From the NCBI RefSeq assembly GCF_025147765.1, contig NZ_CP102265.1:3261001-3325000 (forward strand): DNA of 64,000 bases, in the 5' to 3' direction. Shown here in pieces: positions 1 to 8,168 of the stretch. The notes under the pieces were generated by a model that was given only the letters and a program-made list of their open reading frames with translations, ran no database searches and was not told where the DNA came from. Made by a program: the position numbers and the translations under genes. How positions within the stretch are numbered: the stretch's first letter is position 1; every line of letters begins with the position of its first letter. The stretch is from Blautia obeum ATCC 29174 (GTDB lineage: Bacteria > Bacillota > Clostridia > Lachnospirales > Lachnospiraceae).

Positions 1-327
1 GCTTCTCTCGCATGCTCCTGCATAACGTTCACGTCTGATGTAACGTCCTGTCTTCTTGTCATCCTCTTCTTCATCAAGACCTTTAGCTGCGCTGACGGTA
101 AGATAACCATCTTTCAGAGCTACCTTAACTTCGTCTTTCTTGAATCCAGGTACATCAATCACCAGTTCATAACCTTCCTTGGTTTCTTTAATATCTGTTC
201 TCAGAAGGTTCTGTGCTCTGTGTCCGTACAGTTTCTTCTCTGCTTTCTTCTCATCTTTGTCATCGTAATAGAACGGTGTAAAGAAATCATCAAATAAGTT
301 TTCTCCAAAAATACTAGGCATTAACAT
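1..327 (-). CDS. hsp20: Hsp20-family small heat shock protein (partial)
   Basis: ATP-independent holdase chaperone of the alpha-crystallin family, cytosolic. The first 109 codons are present; the 3' end lies beyond the left edge. The N-terminus MLMPSIFGEN is followed by the FDDFF segment and the alpha-crystallin core with DVPGFKKDEV, and the last visible residues are YIRRERYAGAC, a hallmark of clostridial Hsp18/Hsp20 proteins. The start at 327 is chosen because GGGAGAG lies just upstream; an in-frame ATG at 321 is the alternative. A perfect-looking sigma-A promoter and a CIRCE operator lie 140-180 bp upstream, so HrcA control is expected. The ICE described below ends immediately upstream of this promoter. 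Confidence 0.93.
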   Translation of the reverse strand, partial: MLMPSIFGENLFDDFFTPFYYDDKDEKKAEKKLYGHRAQNLLRTDIKETKEGYELVIDVPGFKKDEVKVALKDGYLTVSAAKGLDEEEDDKKTGRYIRRERYAGACERS

Positions 328-463
328 AAGTCATCTCTCCCTTTTTCTTTATAATCTATATCAACTAAATTGTTAAGTGCTGAACCCGGTTGGTATGAAG
401 GATATCTAAGAGATTTTCTTCATTTTTCTTATCTCTTTATCCCTCTTCCTTTGTTCTAATTGT

Positions 464-492
464 AATATAACACGTATTGTTAGCACTGTCAA
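464..492 (-). promoter_or_regulatory. Sigma-A promoter of hsp20
   Basis: On the minus strand TTGACA (487-492) is followed after exactly 17 bp by TATATT (464-469). The -35 hexamer falls inside the spacer of the CIRCE operator, so a bound repressor would occlude it. The 5' leader to the start codon at 327 is about 130 nt. Confidence 0.85.
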
Positions 493-506
493 GAGGTGAG
501 TGCTAA
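480..506. promoter_or_regulatory. CIRCE element (HrcA operator)
   Basis: TTAGCACTG-N9-GAGTGCTAA matches the CIRCE consensus (TTAGCACTC-N9-GAGTGCTAA) with one mismatch. It overlaps the hsp20 promoter. The right half-site is also the first part of the 17-bp ICE attachment core. Confidence 0.92.
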
Positions 507-513
507 TTTTTTG
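497..513. other. ICE attachment core, hsp20 side
   Basis: TGAGTGCTAATTTTTTG occurs here and again at 25383-25399; sequences on either side differ. The integrase gene ends 114 bp away, as expected for an att site. Nine of its bases are the CIRCE right half-site, so insertion leaves CIRCE intact. Confidence 0.85.
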
Positions 514-588
514 AGATTTTTTTTGCAAACCTTGATTTTACGGGGTTTGCAACACTTTTTCTTCCTTATAATCATCACTTTTTCTTGG

Positions 589-629
589 TTTGACACCATT
601 TTGACACCAATTTTTTATTTTTGGTGTCA
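589..629. repeat. Integrase arm-type repeats, left end
   Basis: Two direct copies of TTTGACACCA (589-598) and TTTTGACACCA (599-609) are followed by an inverted copy TTGGTGTCA (621-629) that overlaps the int stop codon. Similar repeats near the right end (25237-25257) fit the DR-2 arm sites bound by the N-terminal domain of Tn916-type integrases. Confidence 0.6.
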
Positions 630-1844
630 GCTAATTGCTACGCTTTCCAGTCTTGTGATTTCACTCTCAATTCTGGACATCTCACTTACATGGTTGTATA
701 CGTCCATCGTTACGTCTATGTGGGCGTGTCCCATAATATATTGAAGAACTTTTACGTCCATTCTTTTTTCTGCCATTCTGGTACAAGCCGTATGTCGCAT
801 AATGTGAGCGGATACCGTTGGTAACAATTCAGCATTTCTATGTTCAGTCTTTGCAATTTGAACTTCTTTTTTGTTATATGCGTCTACAATATTATATAAG
901 ATATTGTTTATTGCACTAGGCATGAGCGGTCTGCCGGACTTTGCCATGAAAATGAATCCTTTATAACCGTCTATCTCAACATCTTTTCCTTTTTGAAGCA
1001 TAAAGTTTAATTTCTTTTGTTCTTCAAATGCTCTTTGTACATCTGATGTCATAGGGATAGTTCGGATTCCAGAATCCGTCTTTGGCGTGGAAATATGGAA
1101 TTTATAGCCATCTCCTAAATCTTTATAAATCAACTGATGGTCAATACTTACCGCTTTTGTTCTGACATCTACATCTTCCCAAGTCAATCCAATCAGTTCT
1201 CCGCACCTTACACCTGTTCCTAACATGATTCTAAGCATTGGATAATAGGTATTGTATACTTGATTATTTTTCACAAATTCCAGCATTTTTTCCTGTTGTA
1301 AAACTGTTAAGGCAATACGTTCTTCTGCCTGTCTACCATAATCACTGATAGAAAACTTTGCCGGATTTTTGCGGATAATATCATCATCAACAGCCATTTC
1401 CAGTGCCGGATAAATCATATTGTTAATAAATTTTATTGTAGAATATGCGTATCCTGCTTTAGAAAGTTTTGAGTAAAACGATTTGATGTGTGATGGTAAA
1501 ATCTGAATAACCTTGATGTTTCCAATTTCATCTTTGACACGATTCTCCCATGTTTTCAGATAATTTGCTCTAGTGGATTCTTTCAGCTCCCTAGTAGACA
1601 TATATCTTTCAAACAATTTATTAAGAGTAAGTTTTTTGATTGCTCCATCCGTTAAAATGTTATCTTCCAAGTCTTTTACAATCTGCTTTTCCTTTTCCCT
1701 TAATTCCGGTAAATCCTTTGCATATACTGTCAGACGTTTTCCACTTCTTATATCTGTATAACGGTAACTATATCTACCATCTTTACGCCAGCTTTCGCCC
1801 TCTCTTAATTTTCTTCCTTTATGGTCTTTTCTGCTATTTGCCAT
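627..1844 (-). CDS. int: Tyrosine recombinase / ICE integrase
   Basis: Catalyses excision and integration of the ICE. An N-terminal arm-binding domain (GRKLREGESWRKDGRYSYRY, about residues 10-30) matches Tn916 Int, followed by a SAM-like core-binding domain (about 75-160) and the catalytic domain. Catalytic residues are visible: Arg in GVRCGE (about 213), His and Arg in HIMRH (347, 350), His in GHAHID (373) and Tyr in MDVYNHV (383). The start at 1844 is preferred over 1853 because GAAAGGA gives normal spacing only to the second ATG. It follows xis by 105 bp and lies next to the left att core. Confidence 0.96.
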   Translation of the reverse strand: MANSRKDHKGRKLREGESWRKDGRYSYRYTDIRSGKRLTVYAKDLPELREKEKQIVKDLEDNILTDGAIKKLTLNKLFERYMSTRELKESTRANYLKTWENRVKDEIGNIKVIQILPSHIKSFYSKLSKAGYAYSTIKFINNMIYPALEMAVDDDIIRKNPAKFSISDYGRQAEERIALTVLQQEKMLEFVKNNQVYNTYYPMLRIMLGTGVRCGELIGLTWEDVDVRTKAVSIDHQLIYKDLGDGYKFHISTPKTDSGIRTIPMTSDVQRAFEEQKKLNFMLQKGKDVEIDGYKGFIFMAKSGRPLMPSAINNILYNIVDAYNKKEVQIAKTEHRNAELLPTVSAHIMRHTACTRMAEKRMDVKVLQYIMGHAHIDVTMDVYNHVSEMSRIESEITRLESVAIS

Positions 1845-1949
1845 GAGAAACATTCCTTTCTGTAATAGCCCCCTTTTTTGTTCTCATGACGTGGTTATGT
1901 CTATAAATATTATACCATATATCACAAGAAACATAAATGAAAAAGGGTG

Positions 1950-2144
1950 TTATTCTTCCAGATATGAGAGGTAATTTTTGACTTTTTCTACCGAATAAAG
2001 AACCCTACGTCCAATCACAATTTTTGCTCCTGCCTGTTCTCCAATCTTTCTTGCAGTAGCATGACCACAAGATAACATTGCAGACAATTTATCTATATTT
2101 ACCGTTATCGGCTGTGAGGTTGGTCTTTCTTTTGTTTTGTTCAT
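1950..2144 (-). CDS. xis: Excisionase (Xis), Tn916 type
   Basis: A 64-residue basic protein with a winged-helix excisionase fold (LSCGHATARKIGEQAGAKI then IGRRVLYSVEKVKNYL). It steers Int toward excision by bending DNA at the element ends. AGGAGGG sits 8 nt upstream of the ATG. Position directly before int and length near the 67 residues of Tn916 Xis support the call. Confidence 0.93.
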   Translation of the reverse strand: MNKTKERPTSQPITVNIDKLSAMLSCGHATARKIGEQAGAKIVIGRRVLYSVEKVKNYLSYLEE

Positions 2145-2239
2145 CTGTCAACCCTCCTTTTACCGACCTGTATTATCGTCATTTTCTGCACACCAGTAAA
2201 AGTATCACTCTCCTTTACTATGTGCTTTTTTACAAGCAG

Positions 2240-2470
2240 TCAGACGGCTTCGGCAAGCTCCGCTGGTATCTCAACCATTCCCATTCCTGTGGGCTGAACC
2301 GTGTCATACGGGTGTATCATTATCCTGTGTTGCAGGTCATGGCAGAACGACTTTTCCAACGGTCGCTCCCAGATCATTGCATGAATCGCTATCTCCCGAT
2401 TGGAAAAGTCACGGCGTACAACCTCTGATGGCTCACTGCAAGCACAAACGTATCTGACTGCTTTATTCAC
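2240..2470 (-). CDS. Small hypothetical protein, ICE regulatory end
   Basis: An open frame of 76 codons with a GTG start between the orf8-like gene and xis, on the same strand. I see no strong ribosome binding site and do not recognise a family. The residues (for example MIWERPLEKSFCHDLQ, then PAELAEAV at the C-terminus) look protein-like, and Tn916 has a small gene (orf10) at this position. It may be real, decayed or spurious. Confidence 0.35.
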   Translation of the reverse strand: MNKAVRYVCACSEPSEVVRRDFSNREIAIHAMIWERPLEKSFCHDLQHRIMIHPYDTVQPTGMGMVEIPAELAEAV

Positions 2471-2602
2471 TTATCAAAGAACTGTTAGGCTCTTGTCAGC
2501 CTGTATCAATTCATTTTTACAAATGGACTGATACAGAATGATAAGAAAAAGCGGAACAGGAAAGAGGGGAGTTTGTTAAATCATGCTCCGCTCAAATATT
2601 AC

Positions 2603-2842
2603 TTAATGTTCGTCTATTTCAAATTCACATATCATTTTCAAAAGGGCTTCTCTGATACGTCCCTTTAATTCCATATCAACCACAATGTATACGTTGCCGT
2701 ATTCATCGTAAAACGGGCGTAAACAGCATTTTGATATGTAGGCTTCATAGAATAACAACAGCTTTTCTATGGCGTTTTCGTTACCGTCCACGGCTGATGA
2801 TATGAGAAAAAATGATGGAAGTGTGTGTTGCTTATTCTTCAT
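2603..2842 (-). CDS. Orf8-like helix-turn-helix protein
   Basis: A 79-residue protein whose start overlaps the end of the sigma-like gene by 11 bp, so translation is probably coupled. Length, position and the pattern ENAIEKLLLFYEAYISKC, YGNVYIVVDMELKGRIREAL match the Orf8 (HTH_16-like) proteins of Tn916 elements, which with Orf7 promote transcription of xis, int and transfer genes. The exact biochemical role is not established from sequence. Confidence 0.8.
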   Translation of the reverse strand: MKNKQHTLPSFFLISSAVDGNENAIEKLLLFYEAYISKCCLRPFYDEYGNVYIVVDMELKGRIREALLKMICEFEIDEH

Positions 2843-3263
2843 TTGTTTTCTTCTCCTTTAACTGCTTTCTGATTTCTTCAAGTGAATTTCTTCTGTGTCT
2901 GTATGATGTGCTTCGGTTGATGTTCAGCTTTTCGCCTATCTCCGAATCGCTCATATCCAAGAAGAAAAACATCAATACAATGTTCCGACTCTGCTCCGGC
3001 AACTGTTTCAGTGCTTCTGCAAGTTCTTCATCAAGTACACGGATTTCTGTACCGCACACATCGAATGTTGTATATTCACTTTCGTAATCGTCCCATACAA
3101 TCAATTTCTCAACAACAATCTCTGGAAGCTCACAAAAGGATACTTCCTTTGCCTGTCGTCTGGCTAATTCCTTGCGGTAATTACGGACAATTCCTTTAAC
3201 AACTTTTTTGAGCTTACAGTCGAACTGACACTGTATCGTCTTTTGGAAGTCTGACGGTTTCAC
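2832..3263 (-). CDS. Orf7-like sigma-70 family regulator
   Basis: About 143 residues with a C-terminal sigma region 4 helix-turn-helix: ALKQLPEQSRNIVLMFFFLDMSDSEIGEKLNINRSTSYRHRRNSL. In Tn916 the homologue (Orf7) activates the excision/transfer genes. The GTG at 3263 is preferred over the GTG at 3269 because GGGGG lies 7 nt before it. An attenuator-like hairpin precedes the gene, as in the Tn916 read-through control circuit. Confidence 0.86.
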   Translation of the reverse strand: MKPSDFQKTIQCQFDCKLKKVVKGIVRNYRKELARRQAKEVSFCELPEIVVEKLIVWDDYESEYTTFDVCGTEIRVLDEELAEALKQLPEQSRNIVLMFFFLDMSDSEIGEKLNINRSTSYRHRRNSLEEIRKQLKEKKTNEE

Positions 3264-3373
3264 AATCACACCCCCTTTCCGTTATGAAGTAAAAAGTATG
3301 TATCCCTCTTTCCGCACCATATCTGTACAGCAGGGTGTGATTTGTTGCAGAATCAAAAAAATTCTTTATGTTA

Positions 3374-3408
3374 TAAAAAAGACAAAATGCGTCTGCTCGC
3401 AGAACGCA
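3374..3408 (-). terminator. Attenuator-like hairpin before the sigma-like gene
   Basis: On the minus strand TGCGT-T-CTGC-GA-GCAG-ACGCA (3388-3408) forms a near-perfect hairpin followed by the T-rich TTTTGTCTTTTTT (3374-3387). It lies between the upstream cargo operon and orf7-like, so read-through from the cargo would have to pass it. Confidence 0.65.
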
Positions 3409-3540
3409 AGTAAACGCATAGGAAATAAAAAAGCCAGTATATTGAATTGTCAGTTCGTATTTATAGTCGAAATTACCCGGAGAGGGAGCTACGCTTTTTT
3501 TAATTGATGTAACTCATGTACACTATGAATAACCAAAACA

Positions 3541-3700
3541 GACACGGTAAATCAACCTCCAATCGGCTACCGTGTCCCTGCAAGTCGTCATAGGTTTGTG
3601 TAAACGCAAAGAAACGGCGGCTCTGAAAATCAAAGTCGCCGTTTCATACGCGCATGAAAATATGTCTGCTCCACGACGGCTTTTTTTCTTTTGCCGTCGT
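3541..3700. repeat. Three stacked inverted repeats after the cargo operon
   Basis: GACACGGTA/TACCGTGTC (3541-3549, 3568-3576), GAAACGGCG/CGCCGTTTC (3611-3619, 3637-3645) and ACGACGGC/GCCGTCGT (3673-3680, 3693-3700). They fill the gene-free stretch 3264-3809 together with the attenuator. U-runs are weak, so these may act as RNA structures or protein sites as well as terminators. Confidence 0.6.
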
Positions 3701-3809
3701 CCGGCAGATTGCATTTTTATTCTTTACTTATATGCTATATGTTAATTTTGTGGATTTCATAAAGATTTGAAAAATAATGAGCGATACCGCAGTACCGCTC
3801 ACCAAATTT

Positions 3810-5174
3810 CTAATATGGAATTTTGATAATAACCTGTGCGCCGCCAGTCTTTTTAGAATTGCTTAAAACAAGCTGCCCGCCATGTTGCTTGATAATGCTG
3901 CTCGTGATATAAAGTCCCATACCAAAGTGCATATTAGAAATTCTGCTTTTGTCGCCCATGAAAAACTGTTCCTGTGCATGGTGTAGGGACTCTGGCGTGA
4001 AGCCGCTTCCCTCGTCTGTTATGGATATGTGCAAAAAGCAGTCTGTCATTTGCACTGTTACATAAATTGTCCCCTGTGTTGGAGAGTAGTCTAACGCATT
4101 GCTTATCACATTCATAATTGCCCGTTCCAACAGCAACTTATCCGCTTTGAGTGCGCCCAAGTCAGCTCCCGTTTCCATGTGCAGACAAATTCCTTTAGTA
4201 AGGCATAAAGAGCTTGCCTGCGTTTCAATCCGTCTCATGTAATCAGCTATATCAAATTTTTCTAAATGAAGCTGATACCCGGCGACTGTCCGGGAAATGT
4301 CAATTAACGTCTTAATATAAATGCCTATCTGCTCGGAACTTTCAGTGATGTAACCCGCATATAGACGTTGCTCGTCGTCAAGCTCTGTTTCACTTATCAA
4401 ATCAATATTTCCTTGAATGACGGTCAAAGGTGTTTTCAAATCATGAGCGAGTGCTGCAATCTGTTCTCTTTGTAATTGTTCCGCGTGCCATTGCTTCTCT
4501 AAAGATATTTTCAGATTATCTTTCATATTAGCAAAAGAACAAAGTACATCCTCAAATTCTTTGATTTTTGAATGTTCCACTTCAAAATCAAGATTTTGTC
4601 CGGCAACCTGCCTTGTTGCTTCAAAAAGCGGGGAGAGCTGCGCCCGCATATTTTTTGCAAACTTCGCTGTCAATATCACGCATACCGCAATACAGTTGAT
4701 TGCTATGAGAATATAAAGCAGAATTTCCGGTGAGGGAAAATGTTCATAAAGCCATTCATTTGTAAATTGTGAGCCGATGTAATATTGTAGCACCACATAT
4801 TCATTTTCGCGGGTCACAAGCAAATACTGTTTGTTGAGGTTTGTATTTATCTTCCCGGATATTGCGTATTCCATAGCCCGGTCTAAATCGTCGCCCTCTA
4901 AGGTCGTTTCTGTCACTTGATAATTCTTATCCAGCACCAAATACTTGCAACCCATAGGAAGCTGCACATCTGTCAAATCCGGCGTTGCAGCAATAACAGG
5001 AACAAGGTTTTTTGCACTGCGTTCTGAATAATCCGCATAGGTAATAAGTCCCGTACTGGTTCCGGCTAAAATAAGACTGAATGGTATCACCACCGCACCT
5101 ATTAGCCCAATCAGAAGCATACATAAGAATTTCCAAAAAGACGCTTTCAGTGATGTTGTTTTTTTTATTCCCAT
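3810..5174 (-). CDS. lanK: Sensor histidine kinase, lantibiotic-immunity type (LanK)
   Basis: 454-residue membrane kinase with a TM helix near residues 15-37, an extracellular domain (about 40-150), a second TM near 152-170, a HAMP-like linker, HisKA with AHDLKTPLTVIQGN (His about 244) and a HATPase domain (NVISNALDYSP, DEGSGF, GMGLYI). It overlaps the response regulator gene by 10 bp. The neighbours imply that it senses a lantibiotic or cell-envelope stress and drives the LanFEG/LanI genes. The ligand is not readable from sequence. Confidence 0.9.
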   Translation of the reverse strand: MGIKKTTSLKASFWKFLCMLLIGLIGAVVIPFSLILAGTSTGLITYADYSERSAKNLVPVIAATPDLTDVQLPMGCKYLVLDKNYQVTETTLEGDDLDRAMEYAISGKINTNLNKQYLLVTRENEYVVLQYYIGSQFTNEWLYEHFPSPEILLYILIAINCIAVCVILTAKFAKNMRAQLSPLFEATRQVAGQNLDFEVEHSKIKEFEDVLCSFANMKDNLKISLEKQWHAEQLQREQIAALAHDLKTPLTVIQGNIDLISETELDDEQRLYAGYITESSEQIGIYIKTLIDISRTVAGYQLHLEKFDIADYMRRIETQASSLCLTKGICLHMETGADLGALKADKLLLERAIMNVISNALDYSPTQGTIYVTVQMTDCFLHISITDEGSGFTPESLHHAQEQFFMGDKSRISNMHFGMGLYITSSIIKQHGGQLVLSNSKKTGGAQVIIKIPY

Positions 5175-5824
5175 TTATACCCAATCCCCCAGACTGTCGC
5201 TATCGGCTGAATATCCAGTTTGTTCAATTTTGACCGGATATTCTTGATATGAGTAGAAATCGTAGAATTATCACTGTCGCCCTCTAAGCTGAAAACAGCT
5301 TCGTAAATCTGTTCTTTTGAAAATACCTGTCCTTTATTCCTTGCAAGATATTCACAAATCAGATATTCGCTTTTCGTTAAGGCAACAGGCGTGTTATCTA
5401 CCCGTAATTCTTTTTCAGATAAATCAATTTTTATGCGGTCAAAGGTAAGTGCGGTATGTCGTTCCCTACGTTCACGCCGTAAGTGGGCGTTTACTCTCGC
5501 CCGCAATTCTGCAATACGAAATGGTTTTGTCAGATAGTCGTCTGCTCCCAGACCAAGCCCAAATGTGATGTCATGCTCCATTGTCTTTGCCGTCAGAAAA
5601 AGAATAGGACAGTCTACAAGGGAACGAATTTTATCACAATAGGAAAAGCCGTCTACATCTGGCATCATAATATCCAGTATAATCAAGTCATATCTGTTCA
5701 GCTTATCAATCGGTACCTGTGCGGCAGAGGTATAAGTGGTCACGAAATGCCCATCCTTTCGCAGCCCGTTTTTGACAAGCTCTAAAATAGCCTGTTCATC
5801 ATCAATCATAAGGATCGTTGCCAT
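5165..5824 (-). CDS. lanR: OmpR-family response regulator (LanR)
   Basis: 219 residues: receiver domain with acidic pocket (IDDEQ), phospho-acceptor Asp in LDIMMPDVDG, TAKT and the conserved Lys in LTKPF; then a winged-helix OmpR/PhoB DNA-binding domain (ALTKSEYLICEYLARN, WGIGYKW). Partner of the overlapping kinase. A likely target is the lanF promoter region at 8871-9049. Confidence 0.94.
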   Translation of the reverse strand: MATILMIDDEQAILELVKNGLRKDGHFVTTYTSAAQVPIDKLNRYDLIILDIMMPDVDGFSYCDKIRSLVDCPILFLTAKTMEHDITFGLGLGADDYLTKPFRIAELRARVNAHLRRERRERHTALTFDRIKIDLSEKELRVDNTPVALTKSEYLICEYLARNKGQVFSKEQIYEAVFSLEGDSDNSTISTHIKNIRSKLNKLDIQPIATVWGIGYKWE

Positions 5825-5893
5825 ATTGTTGCCTCCTTTCGTTGTCCTTTTTAGTATAACACAAGCTCCAAGGGTAGGAAGGTAGGAAAGCTG

Positions 5894-6709
5894 TCATTGT
5901 CGCTTTGCAATATAGTAGTTATCATTTACATTGACCGCAACCGCTTCCGCTTTATCGGTTCCGTAAATCTCATAGACATCTGTGTAAAACCAAAACTCTC
6001 GCCCCTGTCCGGCATTTTCCCCGTACCAGTCAATCTTGCTTAAATCTTCTTTTGACAAAGGGATTTTCGTTTCTGTATCGAATGTAACACTTTCAGCGAG
6101 AATATCAATGTAGCTGCCTAATTCATCATCTGATACCATATCAGACGTTACTTGATAAACCGTCCCGCCCCAAAGAAGTTGTGTCGCATTTTCTGGATTG
6201 ACTTCAAAGCTGTCATTTATAGATTCTTCTGTTTTCTTAAAATCAAAAACAGTATCGCTATCTTTGACATTTTTGCTGATAACAGCTTTATGATACCCTC
6301 CGTTTACATCTACAATAAGATAATCGTCTGCGTTAGGAGCCGCATATACATTGAGAAAAGGAATAATGTAAGCGGCTTCTGGTGCTTTCTCCGCCAAATC
6401 CGCTAAGGATTGAAAAGTCACCGTTTCAACATTTTCTTGCAGCAATATTTTTCCGTTCTCGTCTATGGCAGCCAGCTGCCGGATATATCCAATCCATTCT
6501 CCAAGCCCGCCATTTGATACGGTATCTGCCAAAATGGTGTAATCGTTACCTTTATAGGAAAAACGTGTTACATTTTCCGTATTCAAATAGCATTGTTCCT
6601 TGTCACTGGAATATTCTTCGATTCTGTCCTGTAAAGTACAGCCAGCAAGAGCCACACAAACGATAAAGGTAAACAGCAGAAGTAGCATTATTTTTTTGCT
6701 TTTATTCAT
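5894..6709 (-). CDS. lanI: NisI/SpaI-like lantibiotic immunity lipoprotein
   Basis: 271 residues with a signal peptide and lipobox (LAGC, about residues 21-24), so lipid-anchored outside the membrane. Two similar modules can be seen: one around RFSYKGNDYTILADTVSNGG (about 50-75) and one around LLWGGTVYQVTSDMVSDDEL (about 178-197), each followed by a Y-I-x-x-(L/A) segment. This two-module layout and the link to LanFEG are known from NisI/SpaI immunity proteins, which bind the lantibiotic. The start overlaps the end of lanG by 8 bp. No lantibiotic precursor gene is visible. Confidence 0.78.
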   Translation of the reverse strand: MNKSKKIMLLLLFTFIVCVALAGCTLQDRIEEYSSDKEQCYLNTENVTRFSYKGNDYTILADTVSNGGLGEWIGYIRQLAAIDENGKILLQENVETVTFQSLADLAEKAPEAAYIIPFLNVYAAPNADDYLIVDVNGGYHKAVISKNVKDSDTVFDFKKTEESINDSFEVNPENATQLLWGGTVYQVTSDMVSDDELGSYIDILAESVTFDTETKIPLSKEDLSKIDWYGENAGQGREFWFYTDVYEIYGTDKAEAVAVNVNDNYYIAKRQ

Positions 6710-7433
6710 AATTTTTTCTTCCCTCCCAATGAGAAAACCATAATAAGGTCAGCAACAAGCCACCTGTCGTTAATGCTGCAATCCATATTTTTTCTGTTCC
6801 ATAGTTGAAAATTTGTCGGCTCAAAATATCCTGTACCCAATTCATAGACCATGCAAAGGGGATATACCGGGCTACACCTTTCAGCTCAATATTGCTATAT
6901 AAGATACATTGCAGACTTTCAAACACGCCCCAAAACAGGGATAACCCTAATCCAAATTTGAAGCTAAGGAACAGGTGCAAGATGTATATTATAAAATTAC
7001 AAAAAGCCATCCCGGCGGCGGCTCCAATGAGCATTCCGAGCTGCACTGTATCAGCCATTCCCAAAAGATGTATGCCAATCACAAATAACAGGAACAGAAA
7101 GAACAATGCAAATACCCCCGAACCATAAAGATAAGTTAATTTTGCAAGCATATTTTTGTGTCTGTTTGGTACAGCAAGCAGCGTTTGGAAGTGTGAAGCC
7201 TTTTCTTCCAGTGCAACGTTCAGACCAACAATAACGCTTATCAACACCGGAAAAAACGTTGTCGTAATTTCCAATATCATTTTGAGCTTTTTACTGTCTG
7301 CGGTGCTGGCATACTGGGAATAGTAAGCAAGAAATAACAATGCCCCCATAACGGGTACACAAAAATGAATAGCCCAAAACGATGTATGCTTCGTTTTTTC
7401 CTGTTCAGAACGAAGCGCATAAATAAAACCCAT
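6702..7433 (-). CDS. lanG: Lantibiotic ABC transporter permease LanG
   Basis: 243 residues with six predicted hydrophobic helices, typical of MutG/NisG/BcrB-like immunity permeases (ABC-2 type). With LanE it would form the membrane channel that expels lantibiotic from the membrane. It lies 6 bp downstream of lanE and overlaps lanI. Confidence 0.86.
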   Translation of the reverse strand: MGFIYALRSEQEKTKHTSFWAIHFCVPVMGALLFLAYYSQYASTADSKKLKMILEITTTFFPVLISVIVGLNVALEEKASHFQTLLAVPNRHKNMLAKLTYLYGSGVFALFFLFLLFVIGIHLLGMADTVQLGMLIGAAAGMAFCNFIIYILHLFLSFKFGLGLSLFWGVFESLQCILYSNIELKGVARYIPFAWSMNWVQDILSRQIFNYGTEKIWIAALTTGGLLLTLLWFSHWEGRKNYE

Positions 7434-7439
7434 TTCTGT

Positions 7440-8165
7440 CTACCTCCCTTTGGAAAAATCCTTTGCGTCGGCATAGGATAAAATAAGAAACAAGAGTATT
7501 GACAACGAAATGGAAATCATAATGGCTATAGAAAATCCACAATTCCCCGCATAAGTTCCGTTTATTTCAATTCCCATAAGTGGCTCTGCCAGTTTTGCTG
7601 CCCAACAATACGGTACAAACCACCATGCTATTGTATTTCCTAATGCGGTAGCAGTAGATAGGACAATCCCAAGTATTGTATTTAACACAATCGGCACAAA
7701 CATTCCCGTTTTGCGTGCTAAGTACAGACACAAAGGAATTTGCCAGACAGACGCAAGGATAATTCCGATACTTCCTGTAATGCTGTGTAAAAGAGAATAT
7801 ACTGCCGTTGCCGGAGCAATGATATTACTGATAGAAATAAGCAATGCTAAAAATATCGCTGAAACAAGCAGTTTTTCGACTAAGATAATGCCCTTGGCAA
7901 ATTCAAATCTCGAAAGATTTACAGGCATAGAAAATACCGAATAGTATTTCCCGGCGTTTTCTTCTTTTCTGTGTGACAAAGAACACAAAATTGCGATTGC
8001 TCCCGGAAGCAGGAACGCATACCACCAGTAAAGCGTCATGTACTGATACCCTATATATCCACCCATAAGCCATGCAAAAATAGCCGTAATTAGCGGAACA
8101 ATGAAAATCAGTTTGTTCGATATTGTCCTCTTGAATTTCAAATGTTCTGATTTTAGATAGTCCAT
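7440..8165 (-). CDS. lanE: Lantibiotic ABC transporter permease LanE
   Basis: 241 residues, six hydrophobic segments, with the N-terminal LKSEHLKFKRT motif common to MutE/EpiE permeases. It pairs with LanG and is energised by LanF, 3 bp upstream. Confidence 0.88.
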   Translation of the reverse strand: MDYLKSEHLKFKRTISNKLIFIVPLITAIFAWLMGGYIGYQYMTLYWWYAFLLPGAIAILCSLSHRKEENAGKYYSVFSMPVNLSRFEFAKGIILVEKLLVSAIFLALLISISNIIAPATAVYSLLHSITGSIGIILASVWQIPLCLYLARKTGMFVPIVLNTILGIVLSTATALGNTIAWWFVPYCWAAKLAEPLMGIEINGTYAGNCGFSIAIMISISLSILLFLILSYADAKDFSKGR

Positions 8166-8168
8166 GCC

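Noticed and set aside
513..560. GCAAACC/GGTTTGC hairpin inside the ICE left end as the int terminator
   Set aside because: On the int strand it is followed by A-residues rather than a U-run, so termination of int there is not supported; it may be an integrase site instead.
3523..3714. 63-codon minus-strand frame between the lantibiotic kinase and sigma-like gene
   Set aside because: It runs straight through three inverted repeats, has an odd Arg/Lys-rich composition and no ribosome binding site.
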